NCBI GenBank assembly: GCA_035504095.1
Contig: DATJSN010000029.1
Coordinates: 1-15,189, forward strand
DNA length: 15,189 nucleotides
Origin: DATJSN01 sp035504095
GTDB lineage: Bacteria; Planctomycetota; Phycisphaerae; WQYP01
Direction of reading: 5' to 3'
Positions within the stretch are counted from its first letter, which is position 1. Every line of letters begins with the position of its first letter. The notes beneath the pieces were generated by a model that had not been told where the DNA came from, searched no databases, and saw only the letters and a list, made by a program, of their open reading frames with translations. Below are positions 7,758 through 13,672 of the stretch, piece by piece. Position numbers and translations under genes: made by a program.

Positions 7758-7792
7758 ATATTGTAACGGTTTCACATTTTTCGTGGTTATAA

Positions 7793-7972
7793 ATCTCGCT
7801 CATCTCAGAACTGCAGACTGGCAATACTTTATATGGCACAACGGCAAGTGGTGGTGCATATGGCGATGGCACGGTTTTTTACCTGACTCTCCCCCAACCC
7901 GGCTCGATAGCGCTATTGAGTCTTGGCGGCTTCCCATTTCTGATCCGGCAAAGGCGCAAAAACAACATCTAA
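7793..7972 (+). pseudogene. C-terminal relic of a GloVer-repeat / PEP-CTERM surface protein
   Basis: This frame has no start codon and opens after a stop at 7790-7792. It contains GNTLYGTTASGGAYGDGTVF, the hallmark of the 'choice-anchored GloVer' tandem repeat (YGTTxxGGxxGxGTVF). It then continues as LPQPGSIALLSLGGF, PFLIRQRRKNN and a stop at TAA 7970-7972. That end has the build of a PEP-CTERM sorting tail: a P-x-P motif (here PQP in place of PEP), a hydrophobic stretch and a basic end. Intact members are secreted surface proteins of several hundred residues with many repeats. Only the last repeat and the sorting tail survive, and no upstream part is visible. A longer open frame on the same strand (7747-8130) overlaps it but has no recognisable content. 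Confidence 0.65.
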
Positions 7973-8046
7973 ACAATTTCTCTGTGGCTAAAAACCATCT
8001 GCTTCACTTTTCCCTGCTCTATTTTTCGGCTCGTTGGGTCCAAAAA

Positions 8047-8090
8047 TCGGGGCGACAGGATTTGAACCAGTTCCCGCAATCTCATTTGCG
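8047..8090 (-). pseudogene. tRNA-Pro-like 3' fragment (possible attachment site scar)
   Basis: Read on the minus strand, 8068-8047 gives GGTTCAAATCC, TGT, CGCCCCG, A: a T-arm, the 3' strand of an acceptor stem and a discriminator A. The C-rich CGCCCCGA end fits tRNA-Pro. Just before it, CGCAA (8090-8086) and TTGCG (8079-8075) form a 5-bp stem with a 6-nt loop, like a damaged anticodon arm. The T-stem has one mismatch (ACTGG/CCTGT). There is no matching GGGGC-type 5' acceptor strand within 80 nt, and CCA does not follow. It is therefore not a functional tRNA. Integration into tRNA 3' ends leaves such fragments, but no integrase is in the window. Confidence 0.4.
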
Positions 8091-8105
8091 TCTTACTGCG
8101 AACCA

Positions 8106-8265
8106 AGATTTGTGTGGTATTTCAATATAATTACATTAATCTGATATAAGTAATGGCTGGCAATCCGGGGAGATATCGGTACAAATGGATGGGAAAGAAC
8201 ATATAATATTCGCTATGGCAACCGCGGGAGAACCAGCCGGGTCCGATGTAATCGGAGGTTCGTGT
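8106..8265. other. AT-rich leader region upstream of the eight-gene operon
   Basis: Positions 8106-8160 are much more AT-rich than the surroundings and hold several -10-like hexamers (TATAAT at 8126-8131, TATAAG near 8146). A further TATAAT lies at 8202-8207. None has a convincing -35 at the right distance, so the operon promoter cannot be fixed. Near the end, CCGAT (8244-8248) and ATCGG (8251-8255) form a 5-bp hairpin with a short loop, whose 3' arm covers the first two bases of the Shine-Dalgarno at 8254-8258. Confidence 0.4.
8254..8258 (+). promoter_or_regulatory. Strong Shine-Dalgarno for the small ORF at 8266
   Basis: GGAGG is placed 7 nt before ATG 8266. It is the best ribosome binding site in the 700-bp gap and is the main reason to take the small ORF seriously. 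Two of its bases lie in a possible hairpin (8244-8255). Confidence 0.5.
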
Positions 8266-8373
8266 ATGTCATTTCAAATAGACTCTGATGGGAAAATGAT
8301 CAGGAAATTCCAGGACTTCGCTTCCGTCTTTACTATGCTGGCAGGCCTTTTTTCATCGAAATGGATTCAATGA
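8266..8373 (+). CDS. Possible 35-aa leader or small protein overlapping the radical SAM gene
   Basis: The ORF starts at ATG 8266 behind a well-spaced GGAGG and encodes MSFQIDSDGKMIRKFQDF, ASVFTMLAGLFSSKWIQ. Its stop TGA (8371-8373) overlaps an in-frame ATG of the radical SAM gene at 8370 as ATGA. That is the same coupling seen at the next junction (9197-9200). It could be a leader peptide, a small component of the system, or a substrate of the radical SAM enzyme. I recognise no family. The frame stays open back to ATG 8185 (62 aa), but that start has a poorly placed ribosome site. Chance cannot be excluded for so short a frame. Confidence 0.3.
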   Translation: MSFQIDSDGKMIRKFQDFASVFTMLAGLFSSKWIQ

Positions 8374-9200
8374 CGGCAGATTGGATGAACAGCGGTCGAA
8401 TCGAGAACGCTTTGGCGTGCTACAAGAACTGCGCACTTTGCGAACATCGCTGTCGCGTGGATCGCACGATTGGCGATATTGGATTTTGCAAAGCCGGAAA
8501 CACCGCCAATGTTTTTCGACATCGTATCGAATACGGCGAGGAGTTGGAGCTGATCCCTTCTCACCTGTTTTACCTTTCGGGATGTGATTTACGTTGCGGC
8601 TTTTGCATCGCGGGCATCAATGCGTTTGATCCATCCCGCGGAAGCAAGTTAACCAGTGGATTCTTTAACGATGCCGTCAGGTGGGGCCAGGACCGGGGCG
8701 CACGCAACATCCAATGGGTCGGTGGAGAGCCGACCATCCACTTACCCGCTATTCTTGATGTCATGTCGCGTTGCCCTCAACTGCCGCCGGTCGTCTGGAA
8801 ATCGGATTTTTACGGCACGCCTGAGGTGTTCGAATTGTTGAGCGGCGTTGTCGATGTATACGTGGCGGACTTCAAGTTTGGTAACGATTCATGCGCTCGC
8901 CGCCTGGCGGGTATCGACAATTATCTGTCCATTGTCACGCGCAATTTGACAATCGCGGCAAGCCAGTCAAAATTGATCGTCCGCCATCTCCTGTTGCCCG
9001 GCCATGCGGAGTGCTGCTATCGGCCGATTGTGCATTGGCTGCGGCATAACCTGCCGTCCGCACCGTTGAGCCTTCGAGACAGTTATCTCCCGAGTTGGCG
9101 TGCCTCTCGATTTGCCGATTTGGCGCATCCGTTGGACCCCCGAGACGGCAAAGAGGCCCTGGATCTGGCCAACCGAATGGGACTGAAGGTAATCCAATGA
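8361..9200 (+). CDS. Radical SAM protein, PflX/COG1313 type
   Basis: This is a 279-residue radical SAM enzyme. The SAM-cluster motif is Cys75-x3-Cys79-x2-Cys82 (SGCDLRCGFC), and GGEPT (121-125) is the SAM-binding motif. An N-terminal Cys set (Cys24, Cys27, Cys31 and Cys43 in CALCEHRC and GFCKAG) precedes it, as in PflX-type proteins related to pyruvate formate-lyase activases. LIVRHLLLPGH (205-215) is also typical. The substrate is unknown; related enzymes make glycyl radicals or modify peptides and cofactors. No glycyl-radical enzyme is visible here. The start may be ATG 8361 or ATG 8370; the latter overlaps the upstream small ORF stop as ATGA. Its own stop overlaps the next start as ATGA (9197-9200), which points to translational coupling. 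Confidence 0.87.
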   Translation: MDSMTADWMNSGRIENALACYKNCALCEHRCRVDRTIGDIGFCKAGNTANVFRHRIEYGEELELIPSHLFYLSGCDLRCGFCIAGINAFDPSRGSKLTSGFFNDAVRWGQDRGARNIQWVGGEPTIHLPAILDVMSRCPQLPPVVWKSDFYGTPEVFELLSGVVDVYVADFKFGNDSCARRLAGIDNYLSIVTRNLTIAASQSKLIVRHLLLPGHAECCYRPIVHWLRHNLPSAPLSLRDSYLPSWRASRFADLAHPLDPRDGKEALDLANRMGLKVIQ

Positions 9201-9430
9201 CAAAAGGCGTCAATTTGATCGAGGATGAAACCACCATGACGGAAATCACAATCCAGCCTGATGGACGAGTCTACATTTTCGGCACATCGCGTCAGGTGTT
9301 GGATATTCTGGTAGATCTGGACCCCCGCTCGGAGAGACTTCGTCGGCTTTTGAGCGAAGTAAAACGTTACGAAAGCGGCCGGTCAAACGGAACCGAAACG
9401 GCCGGCGCCGCGGCAACGAGGAGGGATTAG
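9197..9430 (+). CDS. Small protein of the radical SAM/AAA operon, family not recognised
   Basis: This 77-residue product starts at the ATGA overlap with the radical SAM gene, with AAGG 7 nt upstream. An internal ATG at 9236, with GAGGA 10 nt before it, would give 64 residues starting MTEITIQPDGRVYIFG. The core looks like a small beta-hairpin (EITIQPDGRVYIFG) followed by a helix (SRQVLDILVDLDP and ERLRRLLSEVKRYES) and a low-complexity tail. The hairpin resembles the start of the DUF2997-like protein four genes on (ELEIEIGPDGKVTVTT), so the two may be distant relatives. The coupling suggests that it acts together with the radical SAM enzyme, as substrate or partner; this is inference. Confidence 0.75.
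   Translation: MTKGVNLIEDETTMTEITIQPDGRVYIFGTSRQVLDILVDLDPRSERLRRLLSEVKRYESGRSNGTETAGAAATRRD
9420..9424 (+). promoter_or_regulatory. Shine-Dalgarno deciding the TTG start of the AAA gene
   Basis: GGAGG, within GAGGAGGG, lies 8 nt before TTG 9433. The first ATG in that frame (9499) has no comparable site, so a TTG start is favoured. Confidence 0.6.
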
Positions 9431-9432
9431 CC

Positions 9433-11100
9433 TTGCAACCCCAACCCGCCGGCGCCAAAACGCCGCCGACAAATTCGCCGCCTCCCGCCGCGACGCGGAT
9501 GGAGGAACAACCCACCACCGGCAAACGATTGCTGCAATGCCTGCGGCCGGAAGACGAGTTGGAGGTGTTGATCCGTGCCCGATATCCGATCATCTATGTT
9601 CTGACGTGGGAAGAAGAGCGGGTGGAAAAGGTGCTCTCTGAAATCGCCACGGCCCGCAACAAGAAATTCCACGTCTGGACCTACACCCAGGGCATCGTCC
9701 GTTATGGCGCTGAACCCCAACGCGCCAAATCAGGCACCGGCAGTACGACCGATCCACTGTCGGCCCTGGATGCGGTTTTGCAGCACGTCGATCCGGCCAT
9801 TTATCTATTCAAAGACTTCCACCCCTTCACGGAAGAAAATCGAGCCAATCTTGCTGTGATCCGTCGATTGAAGGATGTCGCTTATCACCTACGTGACACC
9901 TATAAAACGATCGTTATCGTCGCACCGGTGATGCGCATCGCTCCGGAATTGGACAAGGATATTACGGTGGTCGAGTTCCTCCCGCCCAATGTTCAGGATT
10001 TCAGTAAACTGCTGGACCGCATCATTGAGGACCTGAAGGACAAGCCGCAGATCAAAATCAATCTCGACGCCGCCGGCCGTGAGCGGTTGACTCACGCCGC
10101 GCTCGGCTTGACACTCAAAGAGGCGGAAAACGTCTTCGCCAAAACGCTGGTGGTTGACGGCACGATTGACGCCGACGACATCAATATCGTCTTCAGCGAA
10201 AAACAGCAGATCATCCGTAAGAGCGGATTGCTGGAGTATTTTGACAGCGACGAACAATTCTCGCATGTTGCCGGCATGGAGAACCTGAAGCAATGGTTGG
10301 TCAAACGCTCCAACGTCTTCACTGAGCGCGCGGCGCAATTCGGGCTGCCCTCGCCGCGCGGCCTGTTGCTGCTGGGAGTGCAGGGCTGCGGAAAGAGCCT
10401 CTGCGCCAAAGCGGTTGCCAGCCTGTGGAAGCTGCCGCTGCTGCGATTCGATGTGGGGCGAATGTTTGGCAGCCTGGTCGGCTCCAGCGAAGACAATATT
10501 CGACGCGCCATTCAAACCGCTGAAAGCGTTGCCCCCGCCATATTGTGGGTTGACGAGATTGACAAGGCTTTTGCCGGCTCTGTCGGCTCCGGCGGAAGCG
10601 ATGGTGGCACGGCGGCACGCGTTTTTGGCACGTTCCTGACCTGGCTGTCCGACAAAACCGCGCCGGTTTTCGTCATCGCCACGGCCAATGACATCAGCCA
10701 ATTGCCGCCGGAATTACTCCGCAAAGGCCGGCTCGACGAAATATTCTTCGTCGATCTTCCCAACGAGGAGGAACGACGAGCCGTCTTCGCGATTCATCTG
10801 CAAAAACGCGGACGCGCGCCTGAAAAGTTTGATCTCGATGCGCTGGCGCGTCATTGCGACGGCTTCAGCGGCGCCGAGATCGAGCAGGCGATTGTATCAG
10901 GCCTTTTTGATGCTTTCGATGCCGGGACCGAGTTGGATACGGCAACGGTGATGATCAGCCTCGCCGAAACCGTTCCGCTTTCCAAAACGATGAGCGAAGA
11001 CCTGAATCGCCTGCGGACCTGGGCGCAGGGCCGGGCGCGCCCCGCCACGGGAAGCGTTGCCACAGCCGCGCCAGCTTCGCGGCGGAAGATCGAACTATAG
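9433..11100 (+). CDS. Ycf46-like AAA family ATPase
   Basis: This 555-residue protein has an N-terminal domain characteristic of Ycf46 proteins, including LEVLIRARYPIIYVLTWEEE (43-62) and YLFKDFHPF (124-132). A classical AAA module follows. Walker A is GVQGCGKS (315-322), Walker B is ILWVDEID (370-377), sensor 1 is IATAND (415-420), and the arginine-finger region is LLRKGRLDE (428-436). The helical lid holds GFSGAEIEQAI. Ycf46 is encoded in plastids of red algae and in cyanobacteria, where its exact role is poorly defined. The N-terminal 30 residues are Pro/Thr-rich and likely disordered. The protein probably forms a ring that remodels a partner, and the flanking small proteins are candidate adaptors. 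I choose TTG 9433 because of the strong ribosome site; the gene follows the small ORF by 2 bp. Confidence 0.9.
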   Translation: MQPQPAGAKTPPTNSPPPAATRMEEQPTTGKRLLQCLRPEDELEVLIRARYPIIYVLTWEEERVEKVLSEIATARNKKFHVWTYTQGIVRYGAEPQRAKSGTGSTTDPLSALDAVLQHVDPAIYLFKDFHPFTEENRANLAVIRRLKDVAYHLRDTYKTIVIVAPVMRIAPELDKDITVVEFLPPNVQDFSKLLDRIIEDLKDKPQIKINLDAAGRERLTHAALGLTLKEAENVFAKTLVVDGTIDADDINIVFSEKQQIIRKSGLLEYFDSDEQFSHVAGMENLKQWLVKRSNVFTERAAQFGLPSPRGLLLLGVQGCGKSLCAKAVASLWKLPLLRFDVGRMFGSLVGSSEDNIRRAIQTAESVAPAILWVDEIDKAFAGSVGSGGSDGGTAARVFGTFLTWLSDKTAPVFVIATANDISQLPPELLRKGRLDEIFFVDLPNEEERRAVFAIHLQKRGRAPEKFDLDALARHCDGFSGAEIEQAIVSGLFDAFDAGTELDTATVMISLAETVPLSKTMSEDLNRLRTWAQGRARPATGSVATAAPASRRKIEL

Positions 11101-11115
11101 GACTGGAAAAGGACT

Positions 11116-11120
11116 GGAGG
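11116..11120 (+). promoter_or_regulatory. Shine-Dalgarno deciding the start of the DUF1257-like gene
   Basis: GGAGG lies 5 nt before ATG 11126. The open frame reaches back to 11057 inside the AAA gene, but this site and the 25-bp gap after the AAA stop favour 11126. Confidence 0.65.
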
Positions 11121-11125
11121 CATCT

Positions 11126-11590
11126 ATGAGTTCGTGTGTCATTGTGACCCCATTGATTATTGCCGGCTGGCCGGTCATCTCCGCCGCAGTGACGGCGGCA
11201 GTGGGAAGCCTGGGATACAGCATCGTTCTGCCGAGTGCGGCAGTGCAAACGGACGCGACGGCCAAAACCCGCACCCGTGCAGAGATCGACATCGACGACA
11301 GCGAAGTTCTCCAGGAGACCGGGGCCGCAGGCGGCCAGATCGTGGTGGAGCGAGACGGAATTCGCGCCCTCTTCAGCCGCGACGCGCGCGGCGCGCTGAA
11401 ATTATGCGTCGAAGGCGACGGGCATACAAAGGCCGAATTGAAGAAGATCGGTGAAGAACTCATCGGGCGAGTCACCCAGCAATACGCTTATCACAAGATC
11501 GTCACTGAACTTCAACAGCGTAACATGTCCATCGTGGACGAACAGGTTTCCGCCGACCGGACCGTCAAAATCCGCGTCCGCAATTTGTAA
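11126..11590 (+). CDS. DUF1257/Ycf35-like protein
   Basis: The product is 154 residues long. The C-terminal third reads ELIGRVTQQYAYHKIV and then SIVDEQVSADRTVKIRVRNL. This fits the Ycf35/DUF1257 signature 'RLTQRYAYHxV…G…V.EE…DGSI.LVL'. The N-terminus differs from typical Ycf35: it is hydrophobic (VIVTPLIIAGWPVISAAVTA, 5-24) and continues AAVGSLGYSIV. It may be a membrane-facing helix, or the equivalent of the family's first helix ending in 'LGY'. The function of the family is unknown. Genes of this type often lie beside Ycf46-like AAA and DUF2997 genes, as here. The AAA gene ends 25 bp upstream and the next gene starts 9 bp downstream. Confidence 0.68.
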   Translation: MSSCVIVTPLIIAGWPVISAAVTAAVGSLGYSIVLPSAAVQTDATAKTRTRAEIDIDDSEVLQETGAAGGQIVVERDGIRALFSRDARGALKLCVEGDGHTKAELKKIGEELIGRVTQQYAYHKIVTELQQRNMSIVDEQVSADRTVKIRVRNL

Positions 11591-11599
11591 AGGAAGAAT

Positions 11600-11806
11600 A
11601 TGGCACAGGAAGAACTCGAAATTGAAATCGGTCCCGATGGGAAAGTAACGGTAACCACCAAAGGGATTAAAGGTCCCGCCTGCATGGACTATGCGGACCT
11701 GATTGCCCGGATCGTCGGCCGTGAAGAACATCGAGAGAAGACTGCTGAATACTACGAGCAAGCCGAACAGATTGATCGGCACATTGACATCAAGCAGCGA
11801 CGATGA
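11600..11806 (+). CDS. DUF2997-like small protein
   Basis: This 68-residue protein begins with a beta hairpin (ELEIEIGPDGKVTVTTKG, 5-22). GIKGPACMDYADL (22-34) with Cys28 follows, then a charged helix with TAEYYEQ (48-54). DUF2997 proteins share the pattern 'I.I..DG.V.....G.KG..C......LE', with a Tyr-Glu segment near the end. Their role is not known. AGGAAG lies just upstream of the ATG, and 9 bp separate it from the DUF1257-like gene. It is probably a small partner of the AAA ring; the single conserved Cys could be a site of modification. That last point is speculation. Confidence 0.7.
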   Translation: MAQEELEIEIGPDGKVTVTTKGIKGPACMDYADLIARIVGREEHREKTAEYYEQAEQIDRHIDIKQRR

Positions 11807-11842
11807 TCGCGCCGGCGCCGTTTGGGATTTGGATGATTCCTC

Positions 11843-12862
11843 ATGCAATGCACGAATTGCGGCTTCCAGAATATGCCCGGCAGCGAAGTCTGCGGACGAT
11901 GCAGCACGGGGCTCGGCCTGGCGACAGCGGTTGTGGATGTCAACCCGCCGCGCGCCGGTTCGCTGTCCAAGTATTTCCGCCGCGTGCTGCCGGTACGAAT
12001 GGTTTATTTCCGCACACGCAGTGCCTTGCACGCAGAAAATGTTGCGGCGCGGGTCCGTCATGCGACCGCGACGCTGCCGCCCAGGCCGCTCATCCTGCGC
12101 CTTATTGTCCCGGGTTGGTCGCACTTCTACATCAAACAGCCATTCCGCGGGCATCTGTTTCTCTGGGGTTTTGTGGCATGTCTGCTGCCTACATTCTTAT
12201 ATTTCGGAACGACCTGGGGCAGCATCTGGCTGGGCATGGCCTTCAGCGTTCATTCATCGGCAGCCCTGGATATCGTTACCCAGAGCCTTCCCGGCGCCGG
12301 CGTTCGCGATCGCATCGTTCGCTCCATCATCGTTTCGGCGATCCTGGGGCTTGTTCTTTATTTGCCGGCCATGTGGCTGATCGGCGGATTTGCCGGGCCA
12401 CACACGGTGCAAACCGATCTGGTTACGTTTCGGACAGGCGATGTCTTATTGGTAAACCGTTGGGAAGCGCCCAGGCGAGGAGAAGTTGTCCTTTATGAAT
12501 TCAATTACAATACGATGCTCGCTCCGGGATATGGAGAGAGAGAAACTGTCCAATATGCCGGCGAGAATATTGATCGCATCCTGGCGATGCCCGGGGACCA
12601 TGTGCAATGTAATTCGGGACGGCTGCTGATCAACGGTTCGCCCTCACTCTGGCAACCATTGAATCCCCGTCCCCTGCCAAAGGAAATCAGTTTGACGGTA
12701 CCGGACGATCATTATCTGATCCTTCCAAGCGGCGTTCCCGGTTTGGCTGGTCTGCAGGATGCCAATCTTTGGCTATCTGCCGGCAATATTTCGCGCGCGG
12801 ACATCGTCGGCCGTGCCTACCTGCAGATCCATCCTTTATCGCAATTTCACTTCATTCGGTGA
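11843..12862 (+). CDS. Zinc ribbon / membrane / S26 signal-peptidase-like protein lacking the catalytic dyad
   Basis: The 339-residue product opens with a four-Cys zinc ribbon (Cys3, Cys6, Cys17, Cys20). A linker follows, then hydrophobic helices at about 83-92 (with PGWSHFYIKQP after it), 104-122, 124-143 and 160-182. The C-terminal part follows the signal peptidase I fold: TGDVLLVNR (198-206), RRGEVVLYE (211-219), IDRILAMPGDHV (243-254), GRLLINGS (259-266), VPDDHYLILPS (286-296) and ADIVGRAYLQI (319-329). Aligned with E. coli LepB, the nucleophile Ser90 position is Thr191 and the general base Lys145 is Asp244. The GDNRDNSxDSR box is replaced by SGVPGLAGLQD. Protease activity is therefore unlikely, and the domain may bind peptide instead. 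The gene starts 36 bp after the DUF2997-like stop. Confidence 0.82.
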   Translation: MQCTNCGFQNMPGSEVCGRCSTGLGLATAVVDVNPPRAGSLSKYFRRVLPVRMVYFRTRSALHAENVAARVRHATATLPPRPLILRLIVPGWSHFYIKQPFRGHLFLWGFVACLLPTFLYFGTTWGSIWLGMAFSVHSSAALDIVTQSLPGAGVRDRIVRSIIVSAILGLVLYLPAMWLIGGFAGPHTVQTDLVTFRTGDVLLVNRWEAPRRGEVVLYEFNYNTMLAPGYGERETVQYAGENIDRILAMPGDHVQCNSGRLLINGSPSLWQPLNPRPLPKEISLTVPDDHYLILPSGVPGLAGLQDANLWLSAGNISRADIVGRAYLQIHPLSQFHFIR

Positions 12863-12874
12863 TCGGAGCGAAAA

Positions 12875-13663
12875 ATGCGGAGATTTAATCGATTGGAATT
12901 CGCGGACAGGCAGGAGCCTTCCCAGGCGACGCTGGAACAACTCTCGCACGAACGGGCGGCTGAGCACGACGAACATTACTGGATAAAAGCGGCCACGGAC
13001 GATCGCCGCAACGGCTATCATGAGTCCGCCTTGCGCCACTATTCGCGTGCGCTGGAAATGGACAAATCCCTCGTAGCCGGATGGGTCGGACAGGTACAAA
13101 TGCTGATCGCGCTTGCGGAGTATCCTGAAGCCGAATTGTGGAGCCGAAAGGCCTTAGAATTATTCAAGAATAACGCCGACCTGCTCGCCGTCCGCGGCCA
13201 GGCCCTCTGCCGCATGGGCGACCTTAAAAATGCCCAGGCGAGCTGCGACGCCGCCATCAATCAGCAAGGATCGTTTAGCATTCCCTGGATCGCGCGAGGC
13301 GAGCTGATGCTTGCGCGAAAAGAGAACATCGATGATTACTGCTTCGACAAGGCCGTACAACTCGACCCTGATTGGCTCGTCTTGCTGGAGATCGGAACGA
13401 TATATCTTCATTATGACCGTGCAACCAAGGCGCTTCAGCGAATCCGCCTTGCCGTGGAAAAAACACCGGACCACGCCTATTGCTGGTATTGTCAGGGCGT
13501 GTGCGAGCTCGCTCTCGGCCTCACTGGGCCTGCCGAAAAGAGCTTCAACCATTGCCTTCAACTGATGCCAAAACATTCGCTGGCACTTCGGTCGCTTAAT
13601 GAACTCAAACAGAATCGCCGCGTTTTGCTCAACTTCTTTCGCAGGTTGTTCCGCTTTTCCTGA
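12875..13663 (+). CDS. TPR protein of the operon
   Basis: This 262-residue protein has tetratricopeptide-type helical pairs through most of its length: about 34-64 (HYWIKAATDDRRNGYHESAL, RHYSRALEMD), 67-98 (WVGQVQMLIALAEYPEAE), 102-132, 137-165, 170-199 and 203-233 (YCWYCQGVCELALGLTGPAE). TPRs bind other proteins, so this is probably the scaffold or adaptor of the system. The last residues (RRVLLNFFRRLFRFS) form a basic amphipathic tail that could touch the membrane. There is no signal peptide. GGAG precedes the ATG. The gene starts 12 bp after the pseudo-peptidase gene and ends 9 bp before the PilT-like gene. Confidence 0.85.
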   Translation: MRRFNRLEFADRQEPSQATLEQLSHERAAEHDEHYWIKAATDDRRNGYHESALRHYSRALEMDKSLVAGWVGQVQMLIALAEYPEAELWSRKALELFKNNADLLAVRGQALCRMGDLKNAQASCDAAINQQGSFSIPWIARGELMLARKENIDDYCFDKAVQLDPDWLVLLEIGTIYLHYDRATKALQRIRLAVEKTPDHAYCWYCQGVCELALGLTGPAEKSFNHCLQLMPKHSLALRSLNELKQNRRVLLNFFRRLFRFS

Positions 13664-13672
13664 GATAAACAC

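Noticed and set aside
7747..8130. 127-codon open frame in the gap downstream of holA
   Set aside because: Another frame of the same strand holds the recognisable GloVer/PEP-CTERM relic, and this frame runs through the tRNA-like fragment.
8185..8265. Longer 62-codon version of the leader ORF
   Set aside because: Its start has a poorly spaced ribosome site and overlaps a possible -10 element; the start at 8266 is better supported.
9889..10701. 270-codon open frame opposite the AAA gene
   Set aside because: It is antisense to the Walker-motif region of a well-supported ATPase and has no family features.
11803..12498. 231-codon frame overlapping the start of the pseudo-peptidase gene
   Set aside because: The frame at 11843 carries the zinc ribbon and S26 motifs; the other is an Arg/Ala-rich shadow.
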